Program-made: the position numbers and the translations under genes | Shown: piece after piece, positions 40,397 through 54,097 of the stretch | How the letters are laid out: every line of letters starts with the position of its first letter | Position numbering within the stretch: position 1 is the first letter of the stretch | Notes under the pieces: model-generated | The model's input: only the letters and a program-made list of their open reading frames with translations | The model's database searches: none | What the model was told of the DNA's origin: nothing | From: Centropus unirufus | Lineage: Eukaryota; Chordata; Aves; Cuculiformes; Centropidae | Direction of reading: 5' to 3' | Assembly (NCBI GenBank): GCA_013397695.1 | Contig: VYZI01000126.1 | Span: forward strand, 1,419,294 to 1,483,293 | Length of the DNA stretch: 64,000 nucleotides

Positions 40397-43300
40397 GGTG
40401 CTGTTAGTAGGAAAAACATCTGCCTTGTTAGGCCCTTTTGAATTTTCTTTCCTGGTGGGGCTGAGCAGATAAGCCAGCACCCAGAACTGTTGAGCAGGGT
40501 GCGTTTCCCAGCAAGTGTGCAGGTGGCACGGAAAGGCCAGTAGGCTGGTCTTTGCTGAAGAACAAAGCTTTAAATCAGAAATGCAGGAACTCAGCAAATC
40601 TAGTTGTATTATCATCTTGAAGCGTTGCAAGCGCTTGGTGTATATATAGCACTAATATTGCCCTTACTATGCTGAGACATCATGCTTGCTTTAATGCACA
40701 GTACTAAAAATTTCAACTTCACATAAATTAGCTTTATTAGCTACTTTACTTAGTCATCATTCCTATTACTGCTTCATTAGATATCTGATTCATAATCATT
40801 GACTTATGAAGAACAGATTGCGAAGAGTTCCCCCCCACCCCGTCTGCTCCTCACCTTCCCATGCTTCAGTGTGCATTCAGACTAACGCAATGGGATGACA
40901 GACAACAGCAGCCCCTTTTGAATCCTGATGTGGGACATCCTGTTCTGCAAGGTTCCAAGGTTCCTGTTTCCAAGGTTCTGTCCTTGTAAGGCTATATCTC
41001 CCTCTCAGACCTGCCGTAGGAGGCCCTACCATTCTTGATTGGACAGTTTGAGATGCAAGGATGAGCTAATTTTTTTGGCAACGTCCTGCTTTCCTGAGCC
41101 AGGACAATCATATTTTTTCTGGTGCTCAGGTGGCTGTGATGGGAGCCTGAAATATTGCATGTGTGTAAAATAGTCAAGGCATAAAAACACTCTCGCAAAG
41201 TGGTGAGGCTATGAACAGTTCACTTGCCCTTGGTGCACAGGAGAGCAGACACTGCAAGGACAGTTCATCATCTGACATTTTTGTCCAAAGACTGTACAGC
41301 TCTGAGATGGGTTTTACATCCACTGAGGTGTGGCTTTAAAGATGGGTGCAGGGTATGGCCCTTCAATAAAGTGGGGTTTCAAAAAAGCCCAGGTGGTGCC
41401 TGGGGTTTATCATGCTGGTTCCTTCAGGTGTTAAACTTGTAGTCTTTAGGAGCACTAAAATCTTGTTGTTGGATGTTTTGGAAGGAGAAGAAGGTGAGAA
41501 TACCTTCTCGAAAGAAAACACACCTTTTTAATATATTGTCTTTATTTGCTGCTATCCTTTGTTCTGGCGGCACTGTCTTCAAGTACTATGGGGTTTCTCA
41601 AGTGGCTCATAATTCATTATCAGCGTATGTGCCACACCAGCAATCCATATGTTTCTTGTTTGGAGAGAGGTGACTCTTACTAGTGCTTCCAAGAAAAGCT
41701 GTGCTTTTCTTCTCATTGCCCAGAAGGAATTCTTCTGTCATCAGGTTATTCTTCCACAGGTGAAATGGGAAGGTTTTCCTAAGAGACTCTTGTAGGTAGT
41801 GGAAAAATATTCTGCTGCAGGGACCTGCGCATCACGTGACTAATGCCTGCAAGTCATCATGCCTCAGGTGAGAGACTCTGGCCTTGTGAAAGGGTTTGTG
41901 CTGGTTTTCCTTGCTGCAATGAAGAGAAAATTTGAAAATCCCAAATGCCTTATATAATTCCTATGACCTTTTGGTAACTTTTTAGACACATGCACTTGCT
42001 AAGCTCTAATATGTGTGTGGTCAATGAACTGGCGCTCTTCAAAATTAAATAGACCTAATGCAAATTACTAATAATCTGAGAAAGCTTTGTGCTAAAGAGG
42101 CTGTAGTAAAATTTCACAGGAGAATCCTCTTCTGCAGGCTATGTTAAATGGCCTTGTTAGACATTTGAGTATTGAGTGTCATTATGTAGTGATTTGAGAA
42201 GGACAGAAAAAAATCGTAAAACTGCTAGTAAGATTCTCACAGCAGATCTATTATGGCTAGTCTCTCTAGTAATAATTTAGAGTTTTAATTTTCTCAAGTG
42301 TCTCACAGGTTTACTATATCCAGCCAAATGGCTCATGGAAAAGTTGGCAGAATGGAAGCTTTTTATGACCTGTCCCCACTGGTGGCTTGCCCCATCCGCC
42401 ATATGTGTGCGCCACGTGCACACGTGTGGATTCACATACCCTCAGACACACACTAGAAGTCTCAGGGAGCCATAGGATTTTGCCAGGTCCTGTACAGCTC
42501 TCCATTTAATTCCCACCGTTCAGAAATCAGCAGCGTCTGAATGCAAAGTATCTCTTTTTAACTTGGTTTTAAGTATATATGAAAAAACGAAACCAAAGGC
42601 AGATTGATTGATAGAGAAGCTCGATGAGTGACAGCGGGCTCCCAGTTTTGAATAGCATTCCTGAGAAACTGCAACTATGTCTCTGGGTTTTACTCATCAA
42701 TCAATATCCATCTGTTTGAAAAGCGAAGTGCCTGCTGAGAAGCTGGTAAGACCCCTGGCACAGAGTGTAAATACCCTGAACCTTGGGATTTATATCAGCA
42801 GGCAAGGGGGAAAATATATTTTCTACCTAATAGGCACAACGCAGACAAAATTATCCATGCTGGGTGCCGGTCTCATGATTTGGAGCCATCTGCTGCTGAC
42901 AAATGGGGACAGGAAGGTACGTGCCTTGGTGTCTCTGCTGCAGGGATACGGTTATCCTGCACTCCTTGAGGTGCAGAGGGATGCTGAGGCTTTCCCGACC
43001 CCTGTGGGGCACCTCGCCTGGGCAGAGCTGGCTACAGGTGTGGTGGGGTGGGACACAAGCCGGGGATTTTTAAACAGAAGTGTTGAAATCAGCTTCAACA
43101 TCTGCAAAAACTCTTTGACAGAGCCTCTTGCAGCAAAGTCCCCAGAACATGAATTTTGACAAGGAAAGAGCCCATTATTATCAGTGATGTTTCAACCATT
43201 ATTTTATGAATATATTCAATGACAAGAACTAGCTTGTTTCCAAGACAACAAAATTCAAACCCCGTCCATGATTGCTCTAAAGGAGGCCTCCTGTCACTCC

Positions 43301-45021
43301 GTTCCTTTGAAGAAACTCACAATTTGATGGGCAAAATGCCAGAAATAATTAGACAGAGTAGAACCACAAACCCCAATGGAAGCAAAATATCTGCTGTGAG
43401 AATTTCCCACCAGAAATCCTGAAAATCAAATCAAAGCCTGGATAAAATCTTTTCTGTTGAGTATATGAACAAAAAACCCCCACAAAAATAAAAAAAGGGT
43501 GGAAGAAGTCTATCCAGTTTTCTACCTCATCAAAGAGAATACTAAAAACTATCTTTGTGACTTGCTTCTGTCTTCTCGTGAAATAATAAGTGGGCAGGGC
43601 AATCAAATTTAAAGCAGTATTCCCCAAAGCAAGGTCAAAACTGCTAGAAATGTTCATTTCATTTTTATTTGCTTTTCCTGCAAGGTACCCACTGTGGCTA
43701 TAATTTCCCATTCTTTATGGGGAGATCAAAAGATTTGTGCTGTGCAGTGTAGGAATCAATTCAGTCATCCTGGCAGCACGCCAATCTTTATTACGTTATT
43801 TGTTAACCCGAGTTATTGCAGAATAGAATAACTGTTCCATGGGATAAATGGCAGAGTTTTGCTTGCTTCCTTGACCTTGATTTCCACGCTTATGCCTTGT
43901 CCTCTCAGCACCCACATGCAGATAATGATTGTCTGTGTTAGAGTGAATGAAATATCACTGCAGATCCTGTGCCGAAACAAATCCTTGATTCGGTGGCATG
44001 TAGGCTAACCAGTAGCCTGCATTGTTCGCCTTTGCACTGTGCAGTACAGGGACTCTCAGGGATTTCTTGGAATGAGTGAGAGCCTTCTCTCTTTACGGGC
44101 AGTAAATTCAGCCCCAGTGACAAGCACTGTATTTGCTCTTTTCTTCCTTCTATACCATTTCTGTAACACTTAGATGCTAAATAAATCAGTCAAGTGATTC
44201 TCCTTGGAATATTTGTGGGTTTTTAAAGGGATCTTTTTCATGATATGTGGGAGCAGTGATATATTTTGGCAGTTTTGGGGGTGTGCATTAGGGGTAAATT
44301 AAAATGAACGCGGAGTTTTGCCTACATAAGGATCATGGTTTCAAGTCTACCAGTTCCATGCTGGGAATTTTTTGTTTGTATTTTCTCCACAGGAAAATGC
44401 AGGCTTTGCACAGTCATATTTTTTGTAGAGAAAATGAAGGGCAGGTTCTGGTTTGCACTGATCTAGTTAAAAAAATGCTTGATGCCAATCGAATCAGGTA
44501 GCCTAGGGATTGAATGAGCATTTATCTGTGTCCCAATGAGCAGCTGCAATGATCACTGCTAGTGGAAATTTGCGAGCACTGTGCCCCACTGCATCTCTGA
44601 ACCTGGACTCTGTGATCAGCTCCGTTTCCCATGCCATACAAAGCTCCCCAGTCAGGATCTGTGCTTGAAGTAGTTGCCACGGATTTTTGCAGGTGTGACA
44701 AGGGGCAGAGCATGGGAGGGGAAAAGGGGCAGCCCGGAGCAAGGTGCTTGGGCGCCTAAGACCTAAAGTTTAATTTCAGTGAGATGGGGTAGCTGTGTGT
44801 TGATAGGTAACCTGCACTATGAAAGGTCAAACTGGATTTATGCCCTTCCTTGGTGATTTCATTCAGTATAACAAAATCGGAAATGTCAGTAAGGATGTAT
44901 TAGGAAGGGAGAAAGAAGAGGAACAAAACTTACAGATCCATTCAAAATTCTCTCCACTGCTAAAACCTGCATATTAACGCTATTTTGAAATAAAAATGTT
45001 TACTGAACTCTCCAGAGTTTT

Positions 45022-46000
45022 CATGGAATCATATAATTGTTTGGTTGGAAAAGACCTTTGAAATCAAGTTAAACCATAGCTGTCCACTACTAAACCATAT
45101 CCCTGAGCACCTCATCTACCCATCTTTAATAACATCAAGGATGGTGACTCGAGCTCTTCCTTGGGCAGCCTGTTCCGGCCCTTAATAACACTTTTGGTGA
45201 ATTTTTTTTTTCCCTGATATCTAATCTGAAACTCCTCTGGTGCAACTTGAGGCGATTTCCTCTCTTCCTATCACTAGTTACATGGGATTGGAGACTAACG
45301 CCCACCTCGCTAGAACATCCATTCAGGTAGTTTTAGACAGTGATAACGTCCCCCTCAGCCTCCTTTTCTCTAGGCTAAACAGCCCCAATTCCCTCAGCTG
45401 CTTCTCGTAAGGCTTATTCTCCAGTCCCTTCACCATCTTTGTTGCCTTTCTCTGGACATGCTCCAGCACCTCAATGTCCTTCTTGTAGCGAGGGCCCCAA
45501 AACTGAACACAGGATTCGAGGTGCAGCCTCACCAATGCTGAGTACAGGGGCGCAATTGCTTCCATGATTCTACTGCCACATGGTTTCTGATACAGGCCAG
45601 GACACTATTGGTCTTACTGGTCCCCTGGGCATACTGCTGGCTCATGTTCAGTTTGCGGTCAACCAACACCCCTAAGTCCTTCTCTGCCAAGCAGCTTCCT
45701 CCAACCTGCAGTGTTACATGGGGTAGTTGTGTCCCAAGTGCAGGGCCTGGTGCTTGGCCTTGTTGAACCCCATACTGCTGGTGCCTACCCGTTGATCCAG
45801 CCTGTTCAGATCCATCTGTCGAGCTTTCATACCCTCAAGCAAACTGACACTTGTGCCCAGCTTGGTGTCGACTGCAAATATACTGAGGGTACACTCTATC
45901 CCTTCATCCAGGTCATTGATAAAGACATTGAGCAGAACTAGACCCATCACTGTGCCTTGAGAAGCACCACTTATGACCATCATGAACTTGCCTTTCATTG
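45022..46000 (-). mobile_element. CR1 LINE, 5'-truncated, about 1 kb
   Basis: Read on the minus strand, this is the end of the CR1 reverse transcriptase, the ORF2 C-terminus and the 3' UTR. The UTR has the typical avian text (GGTTGGAAAAGACC, CTGGTGCAACTTGAGGC equivalents). The element ends at GGAATCATATAATT, which resembles the octamer repeats at CR1 3' ends. Similarity stops near 46,000, the usual 5' truncation of this family. Several substitutions and at least one frameshift show it is an old copy. Confidence 0.92.
45323..45985 (-). pseudogene. CR1 ORF2 remnant (reverse transcriptase C-terminal part)
   Basis: The frame upstream of 45714 contains FINDLDEGIECTLS, a CR1 reverse-transcriptase signature. 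After it comes FAVDTKLG at the position where active elements have the FADD catalytic box. The second residue pair is therefore altered (codons at 45867-45878). Downstream, a separate frame at 45323-45565 carries the CR1 C-terminus, with LYSALVRLHLESCVQFWGP and LGLFSLEKRRLRG. The two frames are not in register, so at least one frameshift lies between 45566 and 45713. It cannot encode a working enzyme. Confidence 0.9.
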
Positions 46001-46779
46001 TCCCTGCTGTAAGAGCCCCATGGTGACTGGGGCTGTTCAGGAGATGGCGATGCCAGGGACAGACAGTCAAGGCTGAGCTGCTGCTGCCCCGTGCCACAAA
46101 TCTGTGCAGTGAAGGGCAAGTGCTACAGCAGCGTGTGGGCAAAGGGCAGGGACAGGACCATAGGGACCTTCTGGGTTTCCTCTTTTTGAGACTTCTCTCC
46201 AAGGCTCTGCTGTAGTGAGGTACAGAAGTCACCCAAAACAGAGTCTTCTACCTGCCTGCCAAGGGGTCTTTTAAAGTCACCAGAAAGGTGCTCAGCAGTG
46301 CTACGGGCTCATCCGCCTGGCTGAACCATGCAAACCCGTGAGAGGAATTGGACCAGAACCAGTGTGGTTTTTTCATCAAGGCAGTACCAGTCCATTCCTC
46401 CTGAGTGTGGGCTGTGCTGGTAGCACTGAGCAGAGCAGGTCATTCAGAAAACAGCATCCAGCTAGCCTTTGTGGTGCAGGACTGGGGTGAAAAAGTCTCT
46501 GTCTTTGCCAAAAGGCTCAATCAAGCTCCCCAAATTCTGCTTTCCAGTGTGTTTTTTTCCCTGTTCTGCTCGTCGTTATTCTGATGGTATAATCTGAAAA
46601 TGCCTCTGCCTCACAGTGGGTTGAGACAAAGGTGTTTACAGAGGCACTAAGCCTGAGCATCCAGCCACCCAGCATCAAAAGGGGAAACTTAAATTCATAA
46701 GCTCTCTCCTTTTAAACTGATGGAAACTGATCCAAACAAAACAAAGCAAAACAAAAGCAGTAGGTAAACATGTTGGAAT

Positions 46780-47110
46780 GTACAATGGATAATGGATATT
46801 GAGGGATGATCTAGTCATGCATGCTAAACAGATACATTTATGAGTATAAATTTAATTAGCATCTGGAATTTAACAAGACTAGAGAGAAGGGCAATGTGTT
46901 TTTAAGTGAAGGCGATGAATAGGTACTGTTTGGTGCATGTAGATAAATGAGGATTTAATTTGTAAGATATAATGAGCCAGGTGCCTACAAAATAATTTGT
47001 GGTTTGTTTTTATTTTCTGCTGGATATAACAGAAGATAATGGTGTAACACTTCAAGGTCAGCCTGTGCCTACCTGTTAATCTTTTTTTTTGTGAAAAATA
47101 TTTTTAAACT
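46780..47110. promoter_or_regulatory. Candidate conserved noncoding block
   Basis: Unique AT-rich sequence with CATGCATGC at about 46817, TTTAATTAGC at 46851 and further TTAATTT and ATAATTTG motifs. No coding potential is seen. Confidence 0.25.
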
Positions 47111-48689
47111 AACTGAATAAAATTAATTTCCTTTGTAGCAAGCATCTGGTTTTGGTTGGGTTTTTTTGTTAATTCAGGAAATCTTATGTCATTGCTAATT
47201 TTGCAGTCAAAATCCAGCCAGCCATTGTCAAAGAGCGATTTAGTTGCTGTTCTGATTTTCATTCTTCCATCTGTATGTTAGCTGAGACAGGTTACTGTGG
47301 AGAAATGCTTTTCCAAGAGTCTGTTCCCTGTGTGTGCCCATGTGGGTATGGGGATGCATTGGAACTGGTATTTCAGAATACTGGAATCTGCAAATATTGT
47401 TTTAAAAACAGACAACCGCTTTAAAAATAAAAGCCTTCATTTAAAACCCCAAATTTCTGGGTTTCTTTAAAAAAAGGAAATCGAACTGAATATTGTATGG
47501 TGCTACGAATTGCCTTTTCCCTGTCACTTACAGGACTTCCATCCATCTCCTTAAGCATTTCAGCAGAGACTACTACCACTTGGACTGAAAAATTAATGAT
47601 AGCGGGAGATCCTGTTATCCCAGTGATGGATAGGACTGTGAAGGTCACATGCTGGGTCTTGGTGATGTTCAGCAGAATGAGAGGAAGATTAGGACAGTCT
47701 TTTTTTTGCGTTTTCCCAATGTTTCTGGGAGTGCTTCTGCTGTCTCTGGGTGTTGGAGTGTAAGCAGCCCAGACCTTGTAGCTGGGTAGCAGTCTGCCCT
47801 TTTGTCTTCATACTGCTTTTCCAAGTGCTGCAGCAGCTTTATGGATTTCCAGCAGAAACTGGGGACCTTGATTGTCTGTTTATGCATTTTCTTGCAGAGC
47901 TATCTTTCAGAAAAATGGAACCAGAGGAGGGAGAAGGTTTCTCTTCAGTTGCTAGCCAAGCAAAGCGCAACTTAAATTTTACGGTAGAAAGTAAAGGCAT
48001 TTTTCTAAAAACCAAATGTCATAGGGGTGCTGCAAGTGATAGCTGCATGCAAATTTATTCAGGAAGAAAGATTTGTCTCTCTGTTGCTCTCTTTTAGAAG
48101 GGAAGGTGTTAAGTACCCTACATACAGGCATTGCTCCTCCTGCCTCAAGCAATCAGTAACTAACTTTACCTCGTACAGGAATGAAAGAGATTTCACTGGG
48201 ACTGGTGGCTATTGCGAAGGACTTGAGGAAGATGAATATTTTGATCACTCTTTGAACATATGGCTTTGGATTAACACACCAGTGATGAACATATCTGCTT
48301 TAAATGGCCTTGTGGTGGTGGGGGAAGACTTGAACACCCTCTTACTGACAGTTCCTTGCATTGTGATAAATTTAACGTGGCAGTAAAGGAGGGTTTACAT
48401 TTGTACAAATGTCTTTTACGAACCACAATTTCCTTCCATTTAATAATGACCCTGCTTTTCTCATGAGAATAGCACCATTACCAATCTGTCTGTATGGTTT
48501 CTGCTGTGCGAGACAGCACTTCCTGTGGTACTTAATCGTCTCACCCATCTGCAGAGCGTGAGGCTTGCCCGAAGACACCTGCTTTCTCAAATGTTGTTTT
48601 TAAGGATCAGATCCATTGCCGCTGATTATGCGAGACCTGTTACGTTGGTTGGGTTTTAGGAGAAAGATGGGTAAAAGCCGGGCTTCCTA

Positions 48690-48910
48690 CAAGGCACGCG
48701 ACTTAGCAAAATGATCCCCTAATTAAAAAACCAAAAGGCGCACACATAAAAAGCCCACGTGCAAACATCTCTCTCTTTGCATAAAGTATTAAAGTTAACA
48801 AAGGATTTGTCATAAATTGAAGCTAATGGCTAATTTAGTATTTCTTTATGCTCCTTTGGATACAAAGAACATCACCTAGATTTGCTAGGGTTAACACAAG
48901 CAGGGAGGGA
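48690..48910. promoter_or_regulatory. Candidate conserved noncoding block with SOX/TCF-like sites
   Basis: Contains TAATTA at 48720, AACAAAGG at 48797 and the inverted pair CTTTG-GATA-CAAAG at 48854-48867. HMG-box factors (SOX, TCF/LEF) bind CAAAG-type sites. Function is inferred. Confidence 0.3.
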
Positions 48911-51900
48911 TTGAGACGTTGCCTGTGGTTTTGCCTGTAAAGGCTTTGCTTTATCTCAACTTTCTTTGCCCGAGAAAGGCCCAGGGTTTCAAGATAGTCT
49001 CAGGACTGGCAGGCCAGTTTTAGAGTTTGGAAACATTCCATGGCTCAAGCTCTGCCAAATGATTGTTGTTCAGCCAGATCATGTGAGTTGGGACAGCCTC
49101 TACTTGGCTCTGGCCGAGGTGAGGCCAGTGGCCCCTGGCACTGCTGGCCTGAGCAAAGGCACCATGGAGCTGCCAGCAGCCATGGAGCTCCCTTGGTGCC
49201 TCTGTTCTCAAGTCTCCTAGACAGTGGCTGACTTTGTATGTTATGCCTTACCTGGTTTCCCCTTTCCCTGGGCTTTACCTCTGAACATCTGGCTGGCTAG
49301 AGTGGGGTCCTTGTATTCTCCCTCTTGTATGGGGGGTTGAAACACTCCAGTCTCCTCTTTGCAAATAAATATTGTAGAAATGTTTCTTCTTACCCAGTGG
49401 TTATGCCATCCTCACTGTGGCATGAAGAAATCCTGGCCACTTATCCCTAATCCACCCCCATCTGACCTTCTAAATAAACAACTACAAGATGTAGCTTACA
49501 TGATTATATGTGGTATATTTACTCCTTAAACATTTCTGTGCATTTCTGTACTTCAGCTCCAGCAGAATTAGTACCCTAGAAATCCAGAAAGACTTGCTAT
49601 GGTTTAACCTTAATTACACAGATGAAATTTTGGCTAAAAACACCAAGATGCACTTACCTGTTTCTGAGCTTTGGACTGTATGCCACCAATTTGAGCAGGG
49701 CTGCCACACAAGTAGGGGTACAGTGATGCTGGCCTAGTGTTGCACGAGGGGGGACTCTGATCCTGCACCCATTTGTGTAAACAGTAAAAGCTTACATTGG
49801 CTAGAGCAAGGGGGATTGGGGTAATGGTCACCAGAAATTACTAATAACGTCATATTATTAGCATTCACAGCTGCTGAAACTTTGCTTTATTGAAAAGGTA
49901 GCTTTTTACTGCTAAGAATTAAGGTTTTACTGAGCTGTACAAGCCTAGATTGGAAGGTGGAAAGAAAAACCCAGAAAGAAGGTTTGGTTGTTGAGTTAAT
50001 GGATTTTCTATTCCTTTTCTGTCAGCTCAGATTGCTGGCAAAGGCTCAGGAACAGTGATGAACACTCTGTGTAACATCAGCTCCAGAAATGATGTTGGGG
50101 CACAGGCCAGCACTCGAACCAAGGAAGGCAGGGTAGGACCAGGCTGGTGGAGCTGCCCTTCTGCCAGACCACGCTGCAATGGAGCATCTGTTGTCTGTTG
50201 AAGTCTACCACCCCAAAAAGGCTCATAAAATGAAAAACAGATTAATGAATGAGCCACATGTGCAAGTTCCTGGTTAGCTACATTGAAGGAAAGTTTAGGG
50301 TTGACTTGGTCACAGTCTACAAGACAAAACTGAAGTTAGCAAAATTCAAATCAAATGTATACAGGTTGTAGTGGGTTTCCCAGCAGTGGAAATTCTTAAA
50401 ACCTAGAGTATATATTTCTAAAAATCTATTATTTAGTTAAAATGGAACCCCAAGAAAACCTAAAAGACAGCTGTGTTACTTTGAGAACTCACAAAAGGAG
50501 GCCACATGTGGAAATTTTATTATCTGTGATCTCAAATGAGTTGGTTACTGGCTTGTCTTTGGTAAGCAGGAGAGATAGGAGCATGCCAAGTCTTGTTCAG
50601 AATACTGAATGAATTACAAGGTTTAATAGTTCTGTAGGGAGGCAGGAGGATGTAAATGGAAATGAAGGAAACTAACATTGTCTTAGTCTACAAAAGAAGC
50701 ACTACAGTAACAGGAAATAATAGACTAGTAAATTTGACTTCACTTGCAGGCAGGTTCCTGAAGATTTGAAGAGCTAAGATCACAAAATATACGGGGAAGT
50801 GTGCTCTGATGAAAGTTACCAATATGCCTTCAGAGGGAATACACTTTATATGACAAGGTAAGTTATTTTATGAAGATCATTGAGAGGAAAAACTGTTGCG
50901 AAAGAAAGGAAAAGCAAACAAATGTAAACGACTTGGATTTTGCATTAGGTCCAGTAACAGTGGCTAGAACTGAGAAAAGGGATGGATTCTGAAGCAACGA
51001 GAACCCATGAGAAGGCCACAGTAGAAGAACAAAGCGGGTAAAGAATGTATCAAAGAAAATAGAAAGATGATCCTTAAAGAAGTAATTTTCCATTTAGTGT
51101 TCTAAGAGTGGGTTCAAAAGTGCTTTGTGCTAGTTTACCCTCTGCACACTGTTGAAAAGTTAAAATTCATTTTTAGGGGAAATGTTGCCAGCCATTGAGC
51201 CCCTTTGGAAATTCTGTAAATGGTAGCTGCATACTTTGAACTGAAAATATGTGTCATGTTACAAGAAACGTGACTGTAACCTGGGAAAATGACACATGAA
51301 GAGGATTTAGATTAGCCTTCCTCTACAAGCATACAGCATTTGCAACAGGTGCAACTGTACCATCAAAAACATCCATTATCCCCCACCACAAAAAAAAAAA
51401 AGAGAATGCCTCTAACAGAACTGTAGGGCAGAAGGTAATGGGTAGGACAAAATGGAGGGAAATTATAGCTTTCTGAGACATTTATCAGATGCTTGATGGA
51501 ACAAATTCAAGACTCTTGCTTTCTGCTCAAGATTTACAAATAAACTGCAAATAGTATGACTGGCTAATATTATACTAAAGACAGATCAAGGTCTTTTGTG
51601 TCTTATGTTAGAGCTAATCCATGGGAAGCCACAGGACTCATAGGAAAACCCCTCCAAAATGTTATGTCCTAGTACTAAATCCATCAGGTTAATTCGAATG
51701 ATTATGGTTTTCTGGTTTTCCAAACCAGACAAGAAACTGTTTGAAACTAGGCATATTACTGCAGCCATTAATGATTACAATTACAGACCGAATCAAATTA
51801 GGGATGGACCACAGATCTTATTTCTACACAACCTTTTCCTTTGTTCGTATCTTCATCTATAGATCACGTTAATAATTCTTACTCAACCAATTAAAATTAG

Positions 51901-53489
51901 ACAAGATACAAGAAGTAATTCTACAATGTGTTTTGATTTAATCTAGTGTTTTTTCCATGTAAAAGAAATAATAAGATGAACACAAAATGCATTATTCTAA
52001 GAATGAGGTTAGTTCTTGGTGCTAGTTTCTCATCCACTAAGACTTGTGTTAATTTTGTGACTTTTCCAATGTTAGAAAACATTGCAGAGGGAACTAGAGG
52101 TGATATGGAGTTGAGAGATTGGCCTGTAAATTAGTTGCAATTCTGGACTATGCATGTTGAGAGGTACATGGATGAATTGCTTGCTGTCTGCAAACAACAT
52201 GCTTACCACTCTTCACATTCTTGGTCCTACCAGGGCATTGCTCTAGAGAGGGACACCTCCCATCCCACCAATGGCCAGTGACTATTGATCTCTCCCTGAC
52301 CTCTTGGGGCTGTTGGCAGACCTTTTATCTTGGGTCTGGCAGCATGATCATGGGTGACATTAACTCAAACCAAATTACCACTCTGATTTAGTGCACTGAA
52401 ATGCTTGTATACTACGCATACTCCCTGGAGCAATTATTCAGGATCCTCATCATCTGCGATGAGTATGTTAGACCTTTCTCAATTTTATTTGGGCAATGTT
52501 TTACCTAACAGGAGCTCCCTATCACTGCTTGGATTGCCTGTGCCTTACAGTGGACGTGGATTGCACGTCAGTCACCCACTTTGTGAAACCTTGTTGGCAT
52601 TTTCAAAGCAGATTTGTACTCCGCCTGGATCAGTGTGAACAAGTGACCTTCATTAAGTATTATCTACCTTACCAAGTCGCTAAAAAGGAATAAGTACAGT
52701 CTCAGCCATAACATAAAAAAGCTGACCAGGAAAGAGAGGATTAGTGGTGGCATAGAAACTATTATGGTTCTGCAGCCAAATGAATGGTAAAGCAGCACAG
52801 CATATGATAATATATATTACACCCTCTGTTGTGGCTGTATATCCATGGAGCAATGTCCAACACAAGCATAGCTGAAACCTAGCAGAATATAATGCTTGGC
52901 ACAGCTACCCAGTCAGGGAAAAGCAATGATTAATATAGATGCTGTATTGGCTTTGATGCCACAGCCCTCATTTCAAATTTAAACAATAATTTTACTTTCT
53001 CATCACAGAGTCATCACTTTCTGAATTTCTTTTTAGCTTTTTCTCTTATTTTTGTTACATGAGTTAGGTCTATTTCAGGAAGATCAGAGCAGTACTCAAG
53101 ATGATGATTCGAACTGGAAATTAAAAACTTTTGACTGATAAACCTTTAGGTTGAGTATGTAAATCGATTTTGCAAGCTAGAGCGCTCACAGCCCCACTCA
53201 GACTTTAGAAGATCAGAAAACCAGTCTTACTTCATAGTTATTTTTATGGCTATGTAATGGGTGATATAAAGTCTCCAACTTTCCCAATATGTTGAAAATA
53301 TCATTATAAAAGGTCAATATTTCTGTAGAGTTGAGAAATGCAAAAGAGAAAAAAATGTTTGTGTAATTTGGGTTATGTGTTTATGCTGGGTTTACTTTTC
53401 AATAGTTGCTAAAAGCTCATGGAGCATTTTGAAGTCAATAGGAGATGGAAGTGCTCAGCAGTGCTGCAGCTTTATTTGAGTAACCACTC

Positions 53490-53740
53490 CAATGGTCAGA
53501 CCAACAACACCATGCCTACTAAACCATGTCCCCAAGTACGGTGCGTACCTCCATTCCGAACACATCCAGGAAAGGTGAATCCACCACTGCCCAAGACCAC
53601 CACTTCCAGGGCTTCACCACTCTTTAGGAAAAAAAGGTTTCATACTGCCCAGTCAAAACCTCCCCTGGTGGAACTTGAGGCCATGTCCTCTCCCGTCACT
53701 TTTCACTTGAGAGAAGAACCCGGCACCCAGCTGCCCACAA
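53490..53740 (-). mobile_element. CR1 3' UTR fragment, internal
   Basis: The sequence matches the same 3' UTR type as the 45 kb element: ACTAAACCATGTCCC, a GGTGAATCCACCACT block, CTCCCCTGGTGGAACTTGAGGCC and GAGAAGAACC. It lacks both the terminal octamers and the ORF2 part. It ends next to a short ACCGTATT tandem repeat. Confidence 0.85.
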
Positions 53741-53742
53741 GT

Positions 53743-53766
53743 ACCGTATTACCGTATTACCGTATA
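53743..53766. repeat. ACCGTATT tandem repeat, three units
   Basis: Two exact ACCGTATT units and a third ending in A, immediately next to a CR1 fragment. Confidence 0.85.
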
Positions 53767-54064
53767 TATTCTCCTGTGGCAGTGATTGGACACATTGCCT
53801 TGAAAGCTCTTATTGGTAACTCGTTAATCACTATGAATCCTTGGTTCCATTTCTTGTTTTAATAAGTTCAGGAGAATTTGATCTCACTCATCCCTTTCCT
53901 TCTCACTCTCTGTCTCTCTCTCTTCCTTCTCCCACTGCTCTGAAGCCCCCACAGGGTTCCCCATCATTCAGCCCATCAGCCTCCTTCAGCTGCCAGCCGT
54001 GACCTCAAGGGAGATGTCCCAGCCCCTGCTGAGCCCCTGGCATCTGTCCGCACCGGCCAGGGAA

Positions 54065-54097
54065 GGGGGTTGGGGGCTGCTGGGGGTCAGCAAGGGG
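54065..54097 (+). other. G-quadruplex motif
   Basis: Four G-runs (54065-54069, 54072-54076, 54082-54086 and 54094-54097) are separated by loops of 2, 5 and 7 bases. This satisfies the usual G3+ N1-7 rule. It marks the upstream edge of the GC-rich island. Confidence 0.7.

Larger units (their letters stand above)
34593..45021. other. No gene recognised outside MIR-like scraps
   Basis: GC-richer patches at 37.3-37.65 kb and 38.0-38.3 kb carry overlapping frames of 117-130 codons on both strands, which suggests composition rather than coding. A 160-codon plus frame at 42677-43159 is unidentified. The rest is AT-rich. Confidence 0.45.
46001..53489. other. No gene recognised
   Basis: 46.0-46.3 kb is GC-richer and unplaced, just beyond the CR1 truncation point. 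50-53 kb is AT-rich with a short A run at about 51390. No frame here shows a known domain. Confidence 0.45.

Noticed and set aside
44745..44790. Old amniote repeat resembling a GGCGCCTAA motif family
   Set aside because: Only about 10 bases match well, which is too little to call.
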